From Solen grandis (lineage: Eukaryota > Mollusca > Bivalvia > Adapedonta > Solenidae): a stretch of DNA of 64,000 bases. The position numbers were made by a program, and so were the translations under genes. Under the pieces are notes generated by a model that had not been told where the DNA came from, did no database searches, and worked only from the letters and a program-made list of their open reading frames with translations. Location: the NCBI GenBank assembly GCA_021229015.1, contig CM037792.1, positions 3,853,136-3,917,135 of the forward strand, in the 5' to 3' direction. Shown in pieces: positions 1 to 12,197 of the stretch (position 1 is its first letter; every line of letters starts with the position of its first letter).

Positions 1-3000
1 AATTTAGCAGCTCATTTTCAATTTAGGAAAATGGGTTTAACTGTATAATATGTCGGTTAGGTCAGTAGTAATTGAGACTTCTTGGCGGATATGTATTGAG
101 CATGATGCAAGGTCACTGGATACCTTAATACTCGAAAAAATTGGCATTTATAATGAAGTTGTATGTACATGCGTTCAACTTTGCACTTTTAAGCTTCCTT
201 TCCTATATCATTATATTACACGGTTATCATTTATCATACAATTCAATTTTACAATATTGTGAGTATTAATTGTTAAATGTGAAAAATAAGAAAAAAAGCT
301 ATCAGCACTTCCGTATAATTTCACTCTGCTTGAAGTATTTCGTATACTGTACAGCATACTTCACGATTAACTATTGCAGTGGTTATCTAGTGATTGTAGA
401 ATTTTGTAAATAAATTTTACACAATATTAAATATCAAATATGTTTGTTTTCCTTGCCTCACCAATTTAGGGAATTTACCTAGTATAGATAACAAATATAT
501 GTTAACGCTTTTTGTTGTTTAAATATCGCTTTCAATGGCAATTCAGGGAACCAAATACTTCAAGTGTGTGTGTGAGGAAGGGGGAACCGATTATCGACCG
601 TCGGCGATAAGCGATTCGCTACTTTGTACAGGTTGATGAACAAGTTTTAACATGTACCAAATACATTACCAAGTACAGAAAACATATACAGTGTAGAACA
701 CATATAGATTATTACGGAACAATTTTTGAATGCGGTTTGCTTCATATATCAATTTAGCAATTACTTTTTTTTCCTATAATAAGAAGATAATGAACATACG
801 AACTTTTTTATTGTGGGCCATGCTAAGTTTCTAAAAAAAAATTCTCCTAAGTACTGATTTTATGTACAACAAAGAAAAAATGGTATTCAGATTCAAACAA
901 ATATTTATTAGACATTTTACAAAATTTATTATCTCTATCTATTCCATGAACTCTAATATTTCTATCTCACAAATAAGTGAATTACGAATTTTATCATTTT
1001 TATATGTTCATTATCATTTTTCAAAACCAAAGGCAGATTCGAATTTACAAAAGTATTGCAATTTAGACATCGATTTAATAGATAATCCCATTCCTGAATA
1101 AACTGATCACAAATAAAGCTCTTAAGTGCTTCTAGATATAGGTATTGAATGAAGTAGGATTAAATTTTTCTATTGTATCAATCATTCCAGACAATCATTC
1201 AATCATTGTATTATTCTCATTAACTAACCATTTTTAGTCAACCAATATCATTCAAGAATTGGTTTTATACTCGCGTTGAACTATTTGCAAAATGTAAAGA
1301 ACTAAATCAAATCTTCATGGTGAATTCTGATCTGAGATCCAACTATTCTTGTTCTCTTTCTATGTTTTACAAGACAGTGGATAATTGAAGTAGGCTGGTG
1401 ACATTCGAGGAAAATCCAAGTATCATTTATTCGGTAAGAAAAAGGTTCAAATCGATATCGAATCCGTTTCAGCTTCCGCTTCATTCTTTTCATCGATAAC
1501 GGATGAAGCAGACGGGTCAGGGGTCAAGTAGTAGGACACACGCTTCGGGATCGAGGGGTCCCGGGTCCGTCCTTCTAGGGACTTTGAGCAAGAAATTTAC
1601 TCCGCATTGTTTCACTTCATCCACGTGTAAATGTGTATCTGAGAGGACGGTATAGTTCAGTGACGCCATGATAAAGGCTGCCATAAGTGGAGTGAAAGAT
1701 TCACCAGTGTCATCTACAGATGGATGCTAGTGGCCCTATGACCAGGGATAAACGCTGTTAAGTCGGTGAACGTGCCAACGGTATGAACTTAGACTATACA
1801 ATGCGTTTACTTTACAAATTATGGAACGGTGTCAATTATTGAAGATCAATCTAAAATTATTGCTGAGAAAACTGCAAACAGATTCATTCTTTGTACAGAA
1901 TTGAAGTATGGCGGTGTGAGGTTATTCTTGTAGCGAGTCCAGTTTCTATTTCACCACTTTTGCGACCTTATCGGCCGTCCACCACTTTCTCATGCCAGAT
2001 CATTTGTATGATATGAACAATTGTTAATTTGATTCTTGCTTTTTAAATTCAATCATTGTTCTAATACTGAAAAAATAAAAATTTTAATGACATGCATAGA
2101 ATCGTAAGTTTATAGTTATAACTCCTCAATTATTCCTCCATTTAGAACCTTTTTATACCAAATACGAAAAAGACAGTTATGCAATTAATTAAGGACGTTT
2201 CAACGGTTAACAACTCTAATTTATTGTAAGTGGAATAGTTGAGAAAAGTTCAAATTTTAAGATTCGTATGTTAAGGATATCATAAATAGTATATATGCGA
2301 AATTTTGAAGGTGCTGAAAAATCAGTGTTAGTGTTTTAATGCAAATTTGGCTAAAATTTCAATAAAAAGGCAGATATATTTTTTTACATTTTCAGAAACC
2401 TTTATATCAGTGGATTGACTCTTAAAAAAATAAAGGAAATCTGTCCAATGATTTTTATTAAGAAATATAGATATAAAAATTCAATGTTTTGCGGCAGTTT
2501 TTTTTTTTATTACATTTTGGTACTAGCACAAATGAGATTTTATGTTCGATTTGTATTTATTTATATCGTGATAAAATATGTTGAAAATATTTTATATGCT
2601 CTCACAGTATTTAGAAATGAAACATGTTTAATCATTTAATGCCGTGTGTGTGTGTTGATTAAACACATTTTCGCAAATGTTGATGTTCTTCCATAAGTTT
2701 AATATTTAAAACAAGCATGGTGATCCCCTTTTTTTAAATTCATGTATCTTTTAGTCATAGTTATAGTCTTATATATGCAACTTTTAAGAGAAAAAAAAAA
2801 CGCTCAAAAGTAATTATTGTGCTGAGTATAGTCGTACTGAGAGCTTGTTGGCCTGTGTGATAAACACATGTATACTTAATCTGTACTAGCTGCAAAACAA
2901 TAAATGACACAATAAACCATATGAACCTCTGAAGTACCACTCCATTATCCTGTTTCCGAGAAATGTGAATACTTCTTTCATGTTTGCATTCTCAAATGTA

Positions 3001-3129
3001 CTGAAATTAGATCTTACACATATGAATTACTAATATTTGATTTTTTTCTTTTTTTTTCTTTTGATACGTATATTGATTACATGTGTATTCTAAGCTGTAA
3101 CACGTGCAGGTAATAAAAATAATGAATAA
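1..3129. other. AT-rich stretch without a supported gene
   Basis: The only open frames are short (60-80 codons), AT-driven and without recognisable domains, and none has convincing splice signals around it. Short TG runs occur near 565 and 2645. A possible SINE relic is listed separately at 1525-1665. I see nothing else to annotate. Confidence 0.6.
1525..1665 (+). mobile_element. possible degraded tRNA-derived SINE
   Basis: A GC-rich island in AT-rich DNA has the order expected of a SINE: a GATCGAGGGGTCCCGGGTCC stretch resembling a tRNA T-arm/B box, then TTTGAGCAAGAAATTTACTC and a GTGTAAATGTGTATCTGAG stretch typical of some SINE bodies. No A box, tail or target-site duplication could be recognised, so the call is tentative. 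Confidence 0.35.
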
Positions 3130-5740
3130 CTAGAATCGCTATCGCGATATTATCGGTTTTCGCGAAATCAATTCCATTCAATTCACGAGTCGCAAGATTC
3201 GAAAAACATATTTCTTCGTTCACTGGCTCGATGAATACTGTTTACAGTGATCTTTCAAACATTTTTGTCACAGGTCACAGTGTTTAAGCAGACTTTTTAC
3301 CAAAAAGAATATTTTTCAGTATTACCTGTCAATTACGTAGTCGCAAACTTGAAAACTTTTTTTACGGAAGGCGGTTAGTGCCACGTTAAGACGTGTGTGT
3401 TGCTTTATGATGGCGAAAAACGACAACTGTAATCGATAAACAACAATTGCAAACGACATACAACAGTATAAAATTACACACGACAATGCGACATGACACT
3501 CAACATGAACACAAACTAATCTTGAATTGAATTACTATCATTTTCATGAAGTATCGCATTAATTTTTGGGTGTCGTTTCAATTGATGTCACCAAGGAACA
3601 GAATGCAAAAAAAAATCGCATAAAAATCAGACTTCATTTTTTTTTAGTTATAAAGAGTGAGAGTGAGCAAAATGAGATACAAAATTGAATACAATTTTAC
3701 TATTAGGTACCTAGTAATGCAGCAAATGGTTCAATCAAGTATACAAGTCGCACTAGTCAAACATTCTATTTCTTATATACATGTATATATATCACAATTT
3801 AAAGCATAAAAACTGATTTACAATTGTTCTAAAAAGGATCAAAACTTAGACTGCCGTAAAATGACGAAATCAAGTTCGATCCTCAAAAACTAAACATCAC
3901 TGGAAAGAGCTCTTCAAGAACTTAAACTTTTGTTCATATAATCTAATGAAATATTTTTAGTATTGGAGCTATTAGGGGGCTAATAAAAACACAATAATTG
4001 TAAAATGACCTGGTCCTTTTCATTTATTTTTTTAACATTTTAATTGTGAGTCACTTTCAAACATAACAATACATAAGATGTGAATATTTCAAGAAGAATG
4101 TACAAAAAATAAACTCAGATGCGACAAAAATATGTTGTTTTTTTTAATTTTAAATTTTCCAATATTTTAGTGAAGTTTGACCGTTTCTAGAGGAAGAAGT
4201 ATCGTTTCCTAAATTTGCCACCCCATATATTTTGTACGTATATGTCTTACAAATCGTATGCAGGAATGAGTGTTCTTCTATCTGATCTCTAGCGAAATTG
4301 AATAGGTATTTTTATAGACCTACATTTATTTGTACAGTTTTTTGCGAGGTTCGAACTTTCAACCTTCCGTTACTAGCTCAAAATTTTTCAGACTCTCATA
4401 CCTAGAAACTATCATATTTTTTAGGCTATCAAAAAGGAACATAATGCAACAAACCGTATTTGGATCAGACTTCAACTTTTTGAGTTATAAGCAAAAAAAG
4501 TGATTTCAAGGAAAGCGCCCCCTTGCGGCAAAATGAGAAAAAAAAATGAGTAAAATTTTACAATTAGGTACCTTGCAATGCAGCAATTAGTTCAATCAAG
4601 TATACAAGTCGCACTAGTCGAATGATCTCTAACAAAAATTGATAGGTTTTTCGTACACCTACCCTCATTTGTCCAGTTTTTTGCGAAGTTCGAACTTTCA
4701 ACCTTCCGTAGCTCAAAAATTTTCAGCGACACGTACTCTCGAATCCTATCATATTCTATTAGGCTATCAACAAGGAACAGAATGCAACTAAAATCGCATT
4801 CGCGATTTCACCGGTTTTCGCAAAAACAATTCCATTCAGACCACAAGTCGCATGATTCAAAAAACATATTTCTTCGTCCAATGGCTTGTTGAATACTGTT
4901 AACAACAATCTTTCAAACATTTTTTGTCGCAATGTTTAAGCAGACTTTTTACCCAAAAGAATATTTTTGAGTGTTACCTGTCTGTAATTCAGTTCACATG
5001 ATTCGAAAAACATATTTCTTCGTTCACTGGTTTGTTGCATATCTTTCAAACATTTTTGTTGCAATATTTAAACAGACTTTTTTACCCAGAAGAATACCTT
5101 TTTGTCGCAATATTTAAACAGACTTATTACCTCCAAAAAATTATTAAGTATAACCTGTCAGTTGTGAAGTCGCGATATCATCGGTTTTCACGAAAGCAAT
5201 TCTATCCAGTCGCATGATTCGAAAAAACATATTTCTTTGTTCACTGGCTTTTTGCATACTGTTAACAATAATCTTTCAAACATTTTTGTCGCAGTGTTTA
5301 AGCAGACTTTTAACCCAGAAGAATACTTTTGAGTATTACCTGTCAATTATGTAGTCGCAAACTTAACAACTTTTTTTACGGAATTCGGTTAGTGCCACGT
5401 TAGATGATTGTGTTTCTTTATGATGGTGACAAACGAAAAATGTTATCGATAAACAACAACTGCAAATGACACACAACAGTAAAACATGGCACACGACAAT
5501 GCGACATGACACTCAACATTATTACAAACTAATGTTGCATTGAATTACTATCATTTTCAAGAAATGTCGCATTAATTTTTGAGTGTCCTTTCAAATTGAT
5601 ATCACGAAGGAACAGAATGCAAAGAATCGCATAAAAATCAGACTTCAATTATTTTAGTTATAAAGAGTGATTTCAAGCCTAGCAGCAAACTGAGAAACAA
5701 AATTGAGTAAAATTTTACTATTAGGTACGAAAGACCGGTG
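3130..5740. repeat. modular direct-repeat field
   Basis: Three modules recur. Module 1 (about 145-220 bp, with ATTCGAAAAACATATTTCTT and CAGACTTTTTACC) appears near 3190, 4850, 4995 and 5213. Module 2 starts with GGTTAGTGCCACGTTA and carries ACAACAATTGCAAACGACA-type text; it appears at about 3371-3770 and 5381-5740. Module 3 has AAGGAACAGAATGCAA and AAGCGCCCCCT; it spans about 3815-4560, is partly repeated at 4560-4790, and is clearly related to 30125-30890. Module 2 is preceded by ACGGAATTCGGTTAG or ACGGAAGGCGGTTAG, which resembles the terminus of the foldback element at 19993-20352. No coding capacity is visible. Confidence 0.75.
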
Positions 5741-5744
5741 GGGA

Positions 5745-5975
5745 CTTCATAACTTCAAACTTCACAGTTCAGACTTCTTACTTCAAACTTCATAGATAAA
5801 CGTTAAATATCTTTGAAGTATGAAGTATGAAGTGTGAAATTCAGACTTCACACTTCACACATATTTGCTATGAAGTGTGAAGTCTGAGGTGTGAAGTTTG
5901 AAGTCTGAAGTGTGAAGTTTGAAGTGTGAAGTCTGAAGTCTGAAGTGTGAAGTCTGAAGTCTGAAGTCTTCATGC
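5745..5975. repeat. TGAAG-type short-period foldback array
   Basis: The left part (about 5750-5797) is a run of CTTCA-type units. After an AT-rich spacer the sequence turns into runs of GAAGT-type units (for example TGAAGTCTGAAGTGTGAAGT) up to 5970, interrupted at about 5842-5862 by CTTCA units again. The array can therefore pair with itself. A second array in CTTCA orientation lies at 11912-11992. Confidence 0.8.
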
Positions 5976-6199
5976 ACTGACCAATAAAACTTAAACAGCC
6001 ATAACTGCAGTCGTCGTCAGCCATTGGTTAAATGGTCGTCTTTTTTTTTAAACCCGTTCCCCTAAGAGGGCTATTTAGGAATGACACTGTCACGCCACGT
6101 AATATAACGCCACGTTTTCCATAAACATTACAATATAAAGCAAAACAAGGAAAGACTTCAAAATTAAGGGGATGCTTCGGTGCTATCACTCCTTTGTGA

Positions 6200-6545
6200 A
6201 GTGGTCAATGTGAGCTATTGTGATCACCATTCGTCCTTCGTGCGTCGTCCGTCGTCAACAATTTGCTTTAAATGACATCTCCTCTGAAACCCCTGGACAG
6301 AATTTGATAAAACTTGGCAGGGATGATCCTTGGGCCAATGTGCACGAACGTTGCTAAAATTTACTTAATCGTTTCAGAACTCTGGTTGCCATGGCAACAG
6401 AAATAAATAAAATGAAAACAATAAAAACCATCTTCTCCAAAACGTATCTGGCCCAATTTCAAAATAATTGGTACAGATGTTCTTTCGTTCAGCTTTACAT
6501 ATGTCACTAGTTATTCTGATTTGTAACTAAAACATGACAACTAGG
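6200..6545 (+). mobile_element. relic of the tandem-core (HINE-like) element
   Basis: GTGAGCTATTGTGATCACC, GACATCTCCTCTGAAACC, GGACAGAATTTGATAAAACT and GGCAGGGATGATCCTTGGG follow the same order as in the better preserved copy at 54998-56460. The AGCTCACCTGAGC head and the terminal hairpin are missing, so this is a truncated, diverged copy. Confidence 0.7.
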
Positions 6546-6802
6546 GACATGGCTTATTCTATATATATATATATAGCAAATATAAGTAATGACAAGCCCT
6601 TTTTACAAGTTTTATTAGTCCTCAACCGGTTTCATACAATTGAATCTTCAGGAGGTATATTGTTATACTAGTGAGATACTAGGCTATTTTTACACAAAGC
6701 CACAAACATTTTAATGATTTTGGAGGGTTTTGAGATAATCAGCATCAAATGAATGATTGAAGACATTTTGTAATAAGTTGCAATCTATTTCATCATAATT
6801 AA

Positions 6803-7065
6803 TCCTTTCCCTCATAGAGAACCCCATGAAAATACCAATATCAATAACATAAAACCAGATCAGCCTGCGAGCAACTTACAGGCTGATCAGGTTTTTTGCA
6901 GCGAGTAACTCGCAGGCTGATCAGGTTTTATGCTGTTTGCTTAAGTGGTCTGAGGATAAGAATTTTAAAATTAAAATTGATAAGGGCTCAATTTTGGCTT
7001 TCTGCAGATCAGATTTCATGTGTAAGCTATGAAAGGTATCAAATTAGCCTCTATGAGGGAACAAT
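6803..7065 (+). mobile_element. decayed piggyBac-like MITE with central palindrome
   Basis: TTAA (6799-6802) is followed by TCCTTTCCCTCATAGAG, and the right end reads CTCTATGAGGGAACAATTTAA. The middle (about 6848-6935) carries an imperfect palindrome built on GATCAGCCTGCGAG and CTCGCAGGCTGATC. It is the same family and orientation as 50811-51045, with mutated terminal CCC/GGG. Confidence 0.75.
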
Positions 7066-7069
7066 TTAA

Positions 7070-8535
7070 TGATATTATATACCTTTCTTTTTGTCCATTT
7101 TCAATCAGCAGGACCACACTTTAATCTCTTGAACACTTTTCTTTTCATACTATTGCTATAAATGGGTAAGAAAAACTGTCAAGTTCCTGAGAAACATGTA
7201 TATTAAGTATGATATACTAGCCAGCTGCTTTGAGAGCGATGGTACTCAGATGAGCGATTTGAGGCCATTGTGGCGACTTGTTAAAGTTTTGTATAAGGTG
7301 ACTATATTTTGGACAAATCCTAGTTTACTGTCTGTACTATGCGCTTATTCAATAAATAGTCACGCTTGAATTCTTGTAAATAATTGAATAATTATGATGT
7401 GTGGCAAATGCGAGTACTATGCTTTACTTGTGCTCATCGTGATACATGTAAATGAATTTAAAACGTGTCGGGTTTAAAGTGGTGCGCAGTGTAAAGATAA
7501 ACAGTTTGCCAAAAATCAGGGCTGCGTTCAAGCTAATATTAGCTAGTTGGTACCCAGCTTACGTTCATTACACAGCGGTGAAACAGGAGTACAGAAGCGA
7601 ATATTAGGTCCTATTTTGTGTGACTGAACGCACGGCTGGGTAGAACAAGCCAGCTGGAAGGTTCCTCACATGTTGTAGTAGGATACCGTAGTGTATTATT
7701 GCGAACATGTCACTGTGCCGGTCCCGGTAGACGAGTAGTTTGATCATTCTCCCCGGACTTTGGAGGTTTTGGGCCCGGTGTCAGAGTAATCTAGTTTAAT
7801 GACTGAGTATGAAATTATAGTGATATTTTATATTTATATTTAAATTATTTATCATTATTAAGTAAAGTTTTACCTTTATAAAATAAATTGTGTTTAAAAG
7901 AATAAATTATCTTTTCATTTTACCTCCTTTGCATATTTGCTAATATCAAGGCATTAAATATAAATGTTTAAAATTATGATTATATTTGCTAATTATAGAT
8001 GGAACAATTACTTTTTTTTAAAAAAAAAATTGTAAAACAATGTCATAAATTAATATACTTGAAAAATAAGCACGCATGAATTAAATAAAACAAGGCTTTG
8101 ATAGTATTTCCAGTTACCTGCCAATATATTGCTTTTAAACTTTGCTTTATATATATACTACCAAGGAACCGTCAAGAGAGATTACTACTAAAAAAATTTA
8201 TTTCCCGATCGACGTGAAATAAGTAATTTTAAACTAAGCTTAAATCAGATATGAACAGCATCCACAGATAAAAGACAGGATGGGACGAATCCGTCAAACG
8301 TTCGTACTTGTTTATTATGGATATTGAAATATTTATAATTCCTTCGGAAAAATAAAGTTTTTTTTTCGCTTCCATTCTTACTTCATTTACAAAGGACACA
8401 AATCAACGACCATATTGAGACTTTTGTATCAGGTCTACTGTGCACAAGGACAGGTATTTGATGTTCTTATAGACCGCACTGTTAGACCCGTTCTCGAGAT
8501 TTCTATAGTTACATATATAACTCGGGTCGATCTTC
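7070..8535. other. no gene; one small SINE fragment
   Basis: No ORF or exon-like structure stands out. A minus-strand scrap of the tRNA-type SINE body lies at about 7634-7672 (AAGCCAGCTGGAAGG plus TCCTCACATG). The rest is AT-rich single-copy-looking DNA with no feature I can support. Confidence 0.55.
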
Positions 8536-8700
8536 AGAACTGAACAGAACAGAACAGATCTTTATTCATTTCAACGTGTACATAGTACATTGTTGCAACA
8601 AAAATACCAAAATCATGTCACTGATCATTTGTACAGGCTTCCATACATACACTAACATCCCCCCTCTCTCTCTCTCTCTCTCTCTCGTTCAAAAGCGCCA
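8536..8700 (-). mobile_element. 3' end of a minus-strand LINE related to 12001-16807
   Basis: Read on the minus strand, the sequence ends ACGTTGAAATGAATAAAGAT followed by repeats of CTGTT. The LINE at 26036-29898 ends ACGTTGAGATGAATAAAAGA followed by GTTC repeats. Both have ATGTACTA...GTACACGTTGA just upstream, and both have a (GA)n run about 100 bases before the end, here seen as (CT)n at 8666-8690. This appears to be the tail of the copy whose ORF2 scrap lies at 9300-9561. Confidence 0.7.
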
Positions 8701-9205
8701 GATACTCCTCCATTCTGTTAGCAATGGTGCACATAATTATATAATAATTGCAAAATACCATGCTTCACTATTTATATTGCAAACTGCATTAGGGGTCAAA
8801 ATTGATAATCGCATTTTTGAACATTCGTGACCTTGCTCTTGCCCTTGTCCAAGAATGGAATGCTGTTCCAACTTACGTCATTCGACGTAACGTAAGGTCG
8901 ATACGATCGAGAATCATAACTTTGATTTATAGGAGAGGTGGATATAATCGGTATTGAAGAAATTTCGGAAACTGAAGAAAAATGATCAAGACGTTTAAGA
9001 AAAAAAATGCGAATTTCAATTTTGACCCCTTATGCGTTTGACATGGAAACAACAGAGGCGTTTATCTTTGATTATGACAGAAAACACTGCATCATGTTGG
9101 GGAATGAATATCCCAGATTTTGGTACCAAATATGTAAATGTTTTTATTAGAATAACCTGGAACAAATAGTAAAACCCAAGTGCACAGTTTCTTTTTTTGC
9201 TTGGG

Positions 9206-9207
<2 letters not shown>

Positions 9208-9255
<48 letters not shown>
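9208..9255. repeat. (TA)n(GA)n microsatellite
   Basis: An uninterrupted TATATA tract of about 16 bases runs straight into a GA tract of about 32 bases. Confidence 0.9.
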
Positions 9256-9259
<4 letters not shown>

Positions 9260-9299
9260 GTATAAATACAAAGTCTTTATCAATATGAGCTATTATGAG

Positions 9300-9561
9300 A
9301 TGTTAGATATATTCTTACGAATTTTCATGTAACGAACAATATATATTGGATATCTGCCCACTTCCCCGTACACGGACGCTGAGCAAGTTGAACTTTTAAC
9401 TTACACCATTTTAAATGTAACGTCTCTATACTTTTTGACTTTGTATTACCCCAGACTTCAGCGTCGTATTGTAAAGTTGAACTAGCAAATGAATCAAATA
9501 AATTTAACATTGTACTAGGCTTTAAATTGTAATCTTTGGTATTATAAAACAGACATGACAC
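9300..9561 (-). pseudogene. LINE ORF2 fragment (C-terminal to RT), decayed
   Basis: The minus-strand reading includes STMLNLFDSF, AEVWGNTKSKSIE and LHLKWCK. These align without gaps to STMLQLFDSF, CEVCGNSKSKNIE and VHLKFCK of the intact LINE ORF2 at 13332-16727, at roughly 60% identity by eye. Near 9385 the frame is lost. The next frame continues the match with VYGEVGRYPIYIVRYMKI against VYGDLVRYPLFVNRYVRI, so at least one frameshift is present. With the 3' tail at 8536-8700 it defines an old minus-strand insertion of the same lineage. Confidence 0.8.
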
Positions 9562-10148
9562 ACCTTTTCCTATTGACTATTCCTGATTCTAGTTAAAATT
9601 ACCTGTATAGTTAAAGACAGTTCCAAGATAGTTGAAGACCAACTATAGGAACAGGTCTAGCGCGTATTCCAACTAAGATACACTGTAGGAACAATTTTAA
9701 TTTGCAGAATAAAGTGGCAGTTGGACCTACATTACTGGTTTAAAGCTGTAAGTTCACAGCTGAGAACATTTGAAATTTAAATCATTTCCCATAGACTGCT
9801 GTCTTATCATCTATCTGTTAGCATTCCGATTAAAGACAAAAAATGCAAATAACTTCTTTATTTCAATTAGCCATGTCGTGAAACTGAAATTAAAATTAGA
9901 TCTAAAATATTTTTTCATATACCAGAAAAAGATGACAAAGAAAATCTTGATAATAGCCCCGAACTATTCAAGAGTCAACGTGTTTCATTTAACATGAACC
10001 TTTCAGATAAATATTATACAAGTTCTAAAATCTGTTTGTATAAACACGAAAGTAATGAGAAAATATCTGTCGAATTGATGATTAGAACCATTATGTATAG
10101 AAAAAATGGCAAAGAAAATACAGAATAAAGCATCTCAACGATTACTTT
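9562..10148. other. no gene recognised
   Basis: AT-rich DNA between the LINE relic and the integrase-core gene. One 75-codon frame has no recognisable content. Confidence 0.6.
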
Positions 10149-11281
10149 TCAGCATGTAGGTCGGGCAAAGAGGTCAGAAGGAATATAATTACATCGGTAG
10201 ATAGTCAATTGAAATAATACCGAGAGTCGATTTAAGAGTTCAATGTATAAATCAAATGCTTCCTCTGCTGATGATGGCACAGTTGGACAAAGAAGCTGGA
10301 ATAATCTGTAGAATTCTGGAAGGCATCTTCCTGGGTTTCTTAATTTGGAATACATCTGCATGCAGACATTTACTTCGTCTTCGTTTACGACATGACTATA
10401 GTTCTCAGCGTTATACAGTTGCGGAAGTGTATACATTACATCTGGCTTTCCCTTTGGTCCATCCGATTTATCGCCTGATATGTCATGTACATTCCACTCA
10501 TTTACAAACTTGACTAATTCTGATCTTATAACTGGTGTAAAACAGTACATAAGACACTGCCTATGAAAAATATCCCTGTCATTAAAAACATTTGTTTCTT
10601 GTAGATCTTTTAAAAATGTTATCCAAAAGTCAAGGCATTGACGCCTTAACAAGCTCCACATAGATTCTATTCTTTGATTCGGTGTACTTTTTCCTAAGAT
10701 GAAACTTTTTCTGCAGAATGATCATCATTGTGAGTAGAACGGAAATATATTTGCAATTGTCGAATAGTAGTATTTTCAGTTCCCAAATCGCTTCTCACTA
10801 TCGTGAGAACCTTGCATCCTTGCCTTTTGACAGTTTGTAAAAAATACCGAGATATTATCTTTGGATCATTGTTACTTTGACCAACTTCAAGCCAAAGAAT
10901 CTTCCTACTAAACCCATCAACTGCACCATGAATAGCAAATCCAAAACGTTTAATTTTATCGTACCCATCGACATGCCACACGAAGTCCGGTCCGGGGCAT
11001 CTATATTTACGACGAAGCAAGCGTCTTGCCTTCCGTCTTTCCATGCCCTCGGGGTCTGCTATCCACATCAACCGTAACACTGTTGATCTATGAACATGTA
11101 AACCATGACAACTTTTTAATCGCTTCCACATTGATTTGTGACCAATGCATCTACCACTCCCGGAGAGTTCTTTCAAAATAGCACCTATAATTAGGTCAAT
11201 CGGTGATTCGGGAACCTTTCTATACAAATTCAATTTCTGTAATAATCTTTTAAGATGTCTATAACTTATTTTTTTTGCCAT
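10149..11281 (-). pseudogene. integrase-core (rve/DDE-type) transposase-like gene with one frameshift
   Basis: The first frame (ATG at 11281, 195 codons to a TAG at 10694) has a helix-turn-helix-like stretch at about residues 45-75 (HKSMWKRLKSCHG...VHRSTVLRLM). The integrase core follows: WHVDGYDK around Asp105, IHGAVDGFSRKILWLEV, and VRSDLGTEN with Asp165. A second frame to 10149 (170 residues from its own ATG) supplies the missing Glu in QRIESMW and a C-terminal alpha/beta tail. The two frames join cleanly if one A is missing from the GAAAAAG run near 10705-10712. Asp165 and the Glu would then be about 40 residues apart, close to D-D-35-E spacing. The whole gene would be about 377 residues. 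Proteins of this type (LDP-G..., WHxDGYDKL, NNDP, GTEN) are common as intronless genes in marine invertebrates and fish and are probably transposon-derived. I cannot assign the superfamily. The break may be a real mutation or an assembly error. Confidence 0.75.
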
Positions 11282-11911
11282 GAATAAAGAGAAGAGCAGC
11301 CAAAATTTCTTTGTATTTGTAACCCAAATTAAAATAATATTTAATTAAATCAAGTTGCAAGTTGTTGACGCCCTCTTCACGCACAGGGTACACAGCAGAA
11401 GTTTGGCAGATAAGTATGACCATGCAGAATAAGATACCCTGAAAGGAAAATTATTCATGGAACAAGTAACGGTTTACTTACTATTAGAAAATAATGAAAA
11501 AGTTGGTAACAATCAAAGTTAAATCAGTCCAAATTAAACCCATCCTGGAAGACCTGCATTTTTTTGTTCAAATCACAAATTAAGGTTACCCTTACTCCGT
11601 GACAACGGATTGCAATTCAATTCAAAGATTTCCAGAAATAGTTTTGAAGAATATAATGCTATTCGACTTAACCATGCATTCTCAAACGACAAATAAATAT
11701 TTTCACATATGTTTTCACTGGAAAGGTACAATTACATTAAAAACAAATAGGAAAATAAAAACAAAACTAAGTTTAGTAATGAAATACTTCCGAACACGAA
11801 CGAATTATTGCAAATTATACGTACCAAAATGTCCATTTTTATGTAAGAATGTAAATCTTTCAGGCAGCTTTTGTCTTCGGCCTCCAGTCTTAAACAACTG
11901 TTTAACGATGA
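11282..11911. other. upstream flank of the integrase-core gene, no gene
   Basis: A 105-codon plus-strand frame (11599-11916) has an AT-driven composition and no recognisable motif, and its end runs into the repeat array. No terminal inverted repeat of a transposon containing the integrase-core gene could be identified here. Confidence 0.5.
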
Positions 11912-11992
11912 CGTAATTCAAACTTCACGTTTCAGAATTCACACTTCACACTTCATACTTCACACTTCAGACTTCACACTTCATATTTCACA
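11912..11992. repeat. CTTCA-type short-period array
   Basis: About eight degenerate units such as CACTTCACACTTCATACTTC. They are the reverse complement of the dominant unit of the 5745-5975 array, and they end just before the presumed 5' UTR of the LINE. Confidence 0.85.
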
Positions 11993-12197
11993 CGCGAAAC
12001 CCCTTAATCACTACCTGGCTTAACTAGCTAGGCTTCTAGGTAGGTCACGTGATGTCGGTGTGAGTGGACGTGTGTTTAACCGCTCTTAGAAAATTGGATA
12101 AAAATTGGATAAAAACAGTGTTTTATAAGTGTTTGTGAGATAAAAGACATGTTATTGGACAGATGATAGTATATATGTTTGACAGAGGATATGTGAG

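Noticed and set aside
862..1101. 79-residue plus-strand frame
   Set aside because: AT-driven composition, no splice context, no motif; many frames of this length are expected by chance here.
10149..11281. LTR retrotransposon or retroviral integrase as the source of the integrase-core gene
   Set aside because: No LTRs, gag, protease or RT are seen nearby, and the WHVDGYDK/GTEN motifs differ from the usual retroelement integrase pattern.
11599..11916. 105-residue plus-strand frame next to the integrase-core gene
   Set aside because: No motif, composition like the surrounding non-coding DNA, and its end lies in the TGAAG array.
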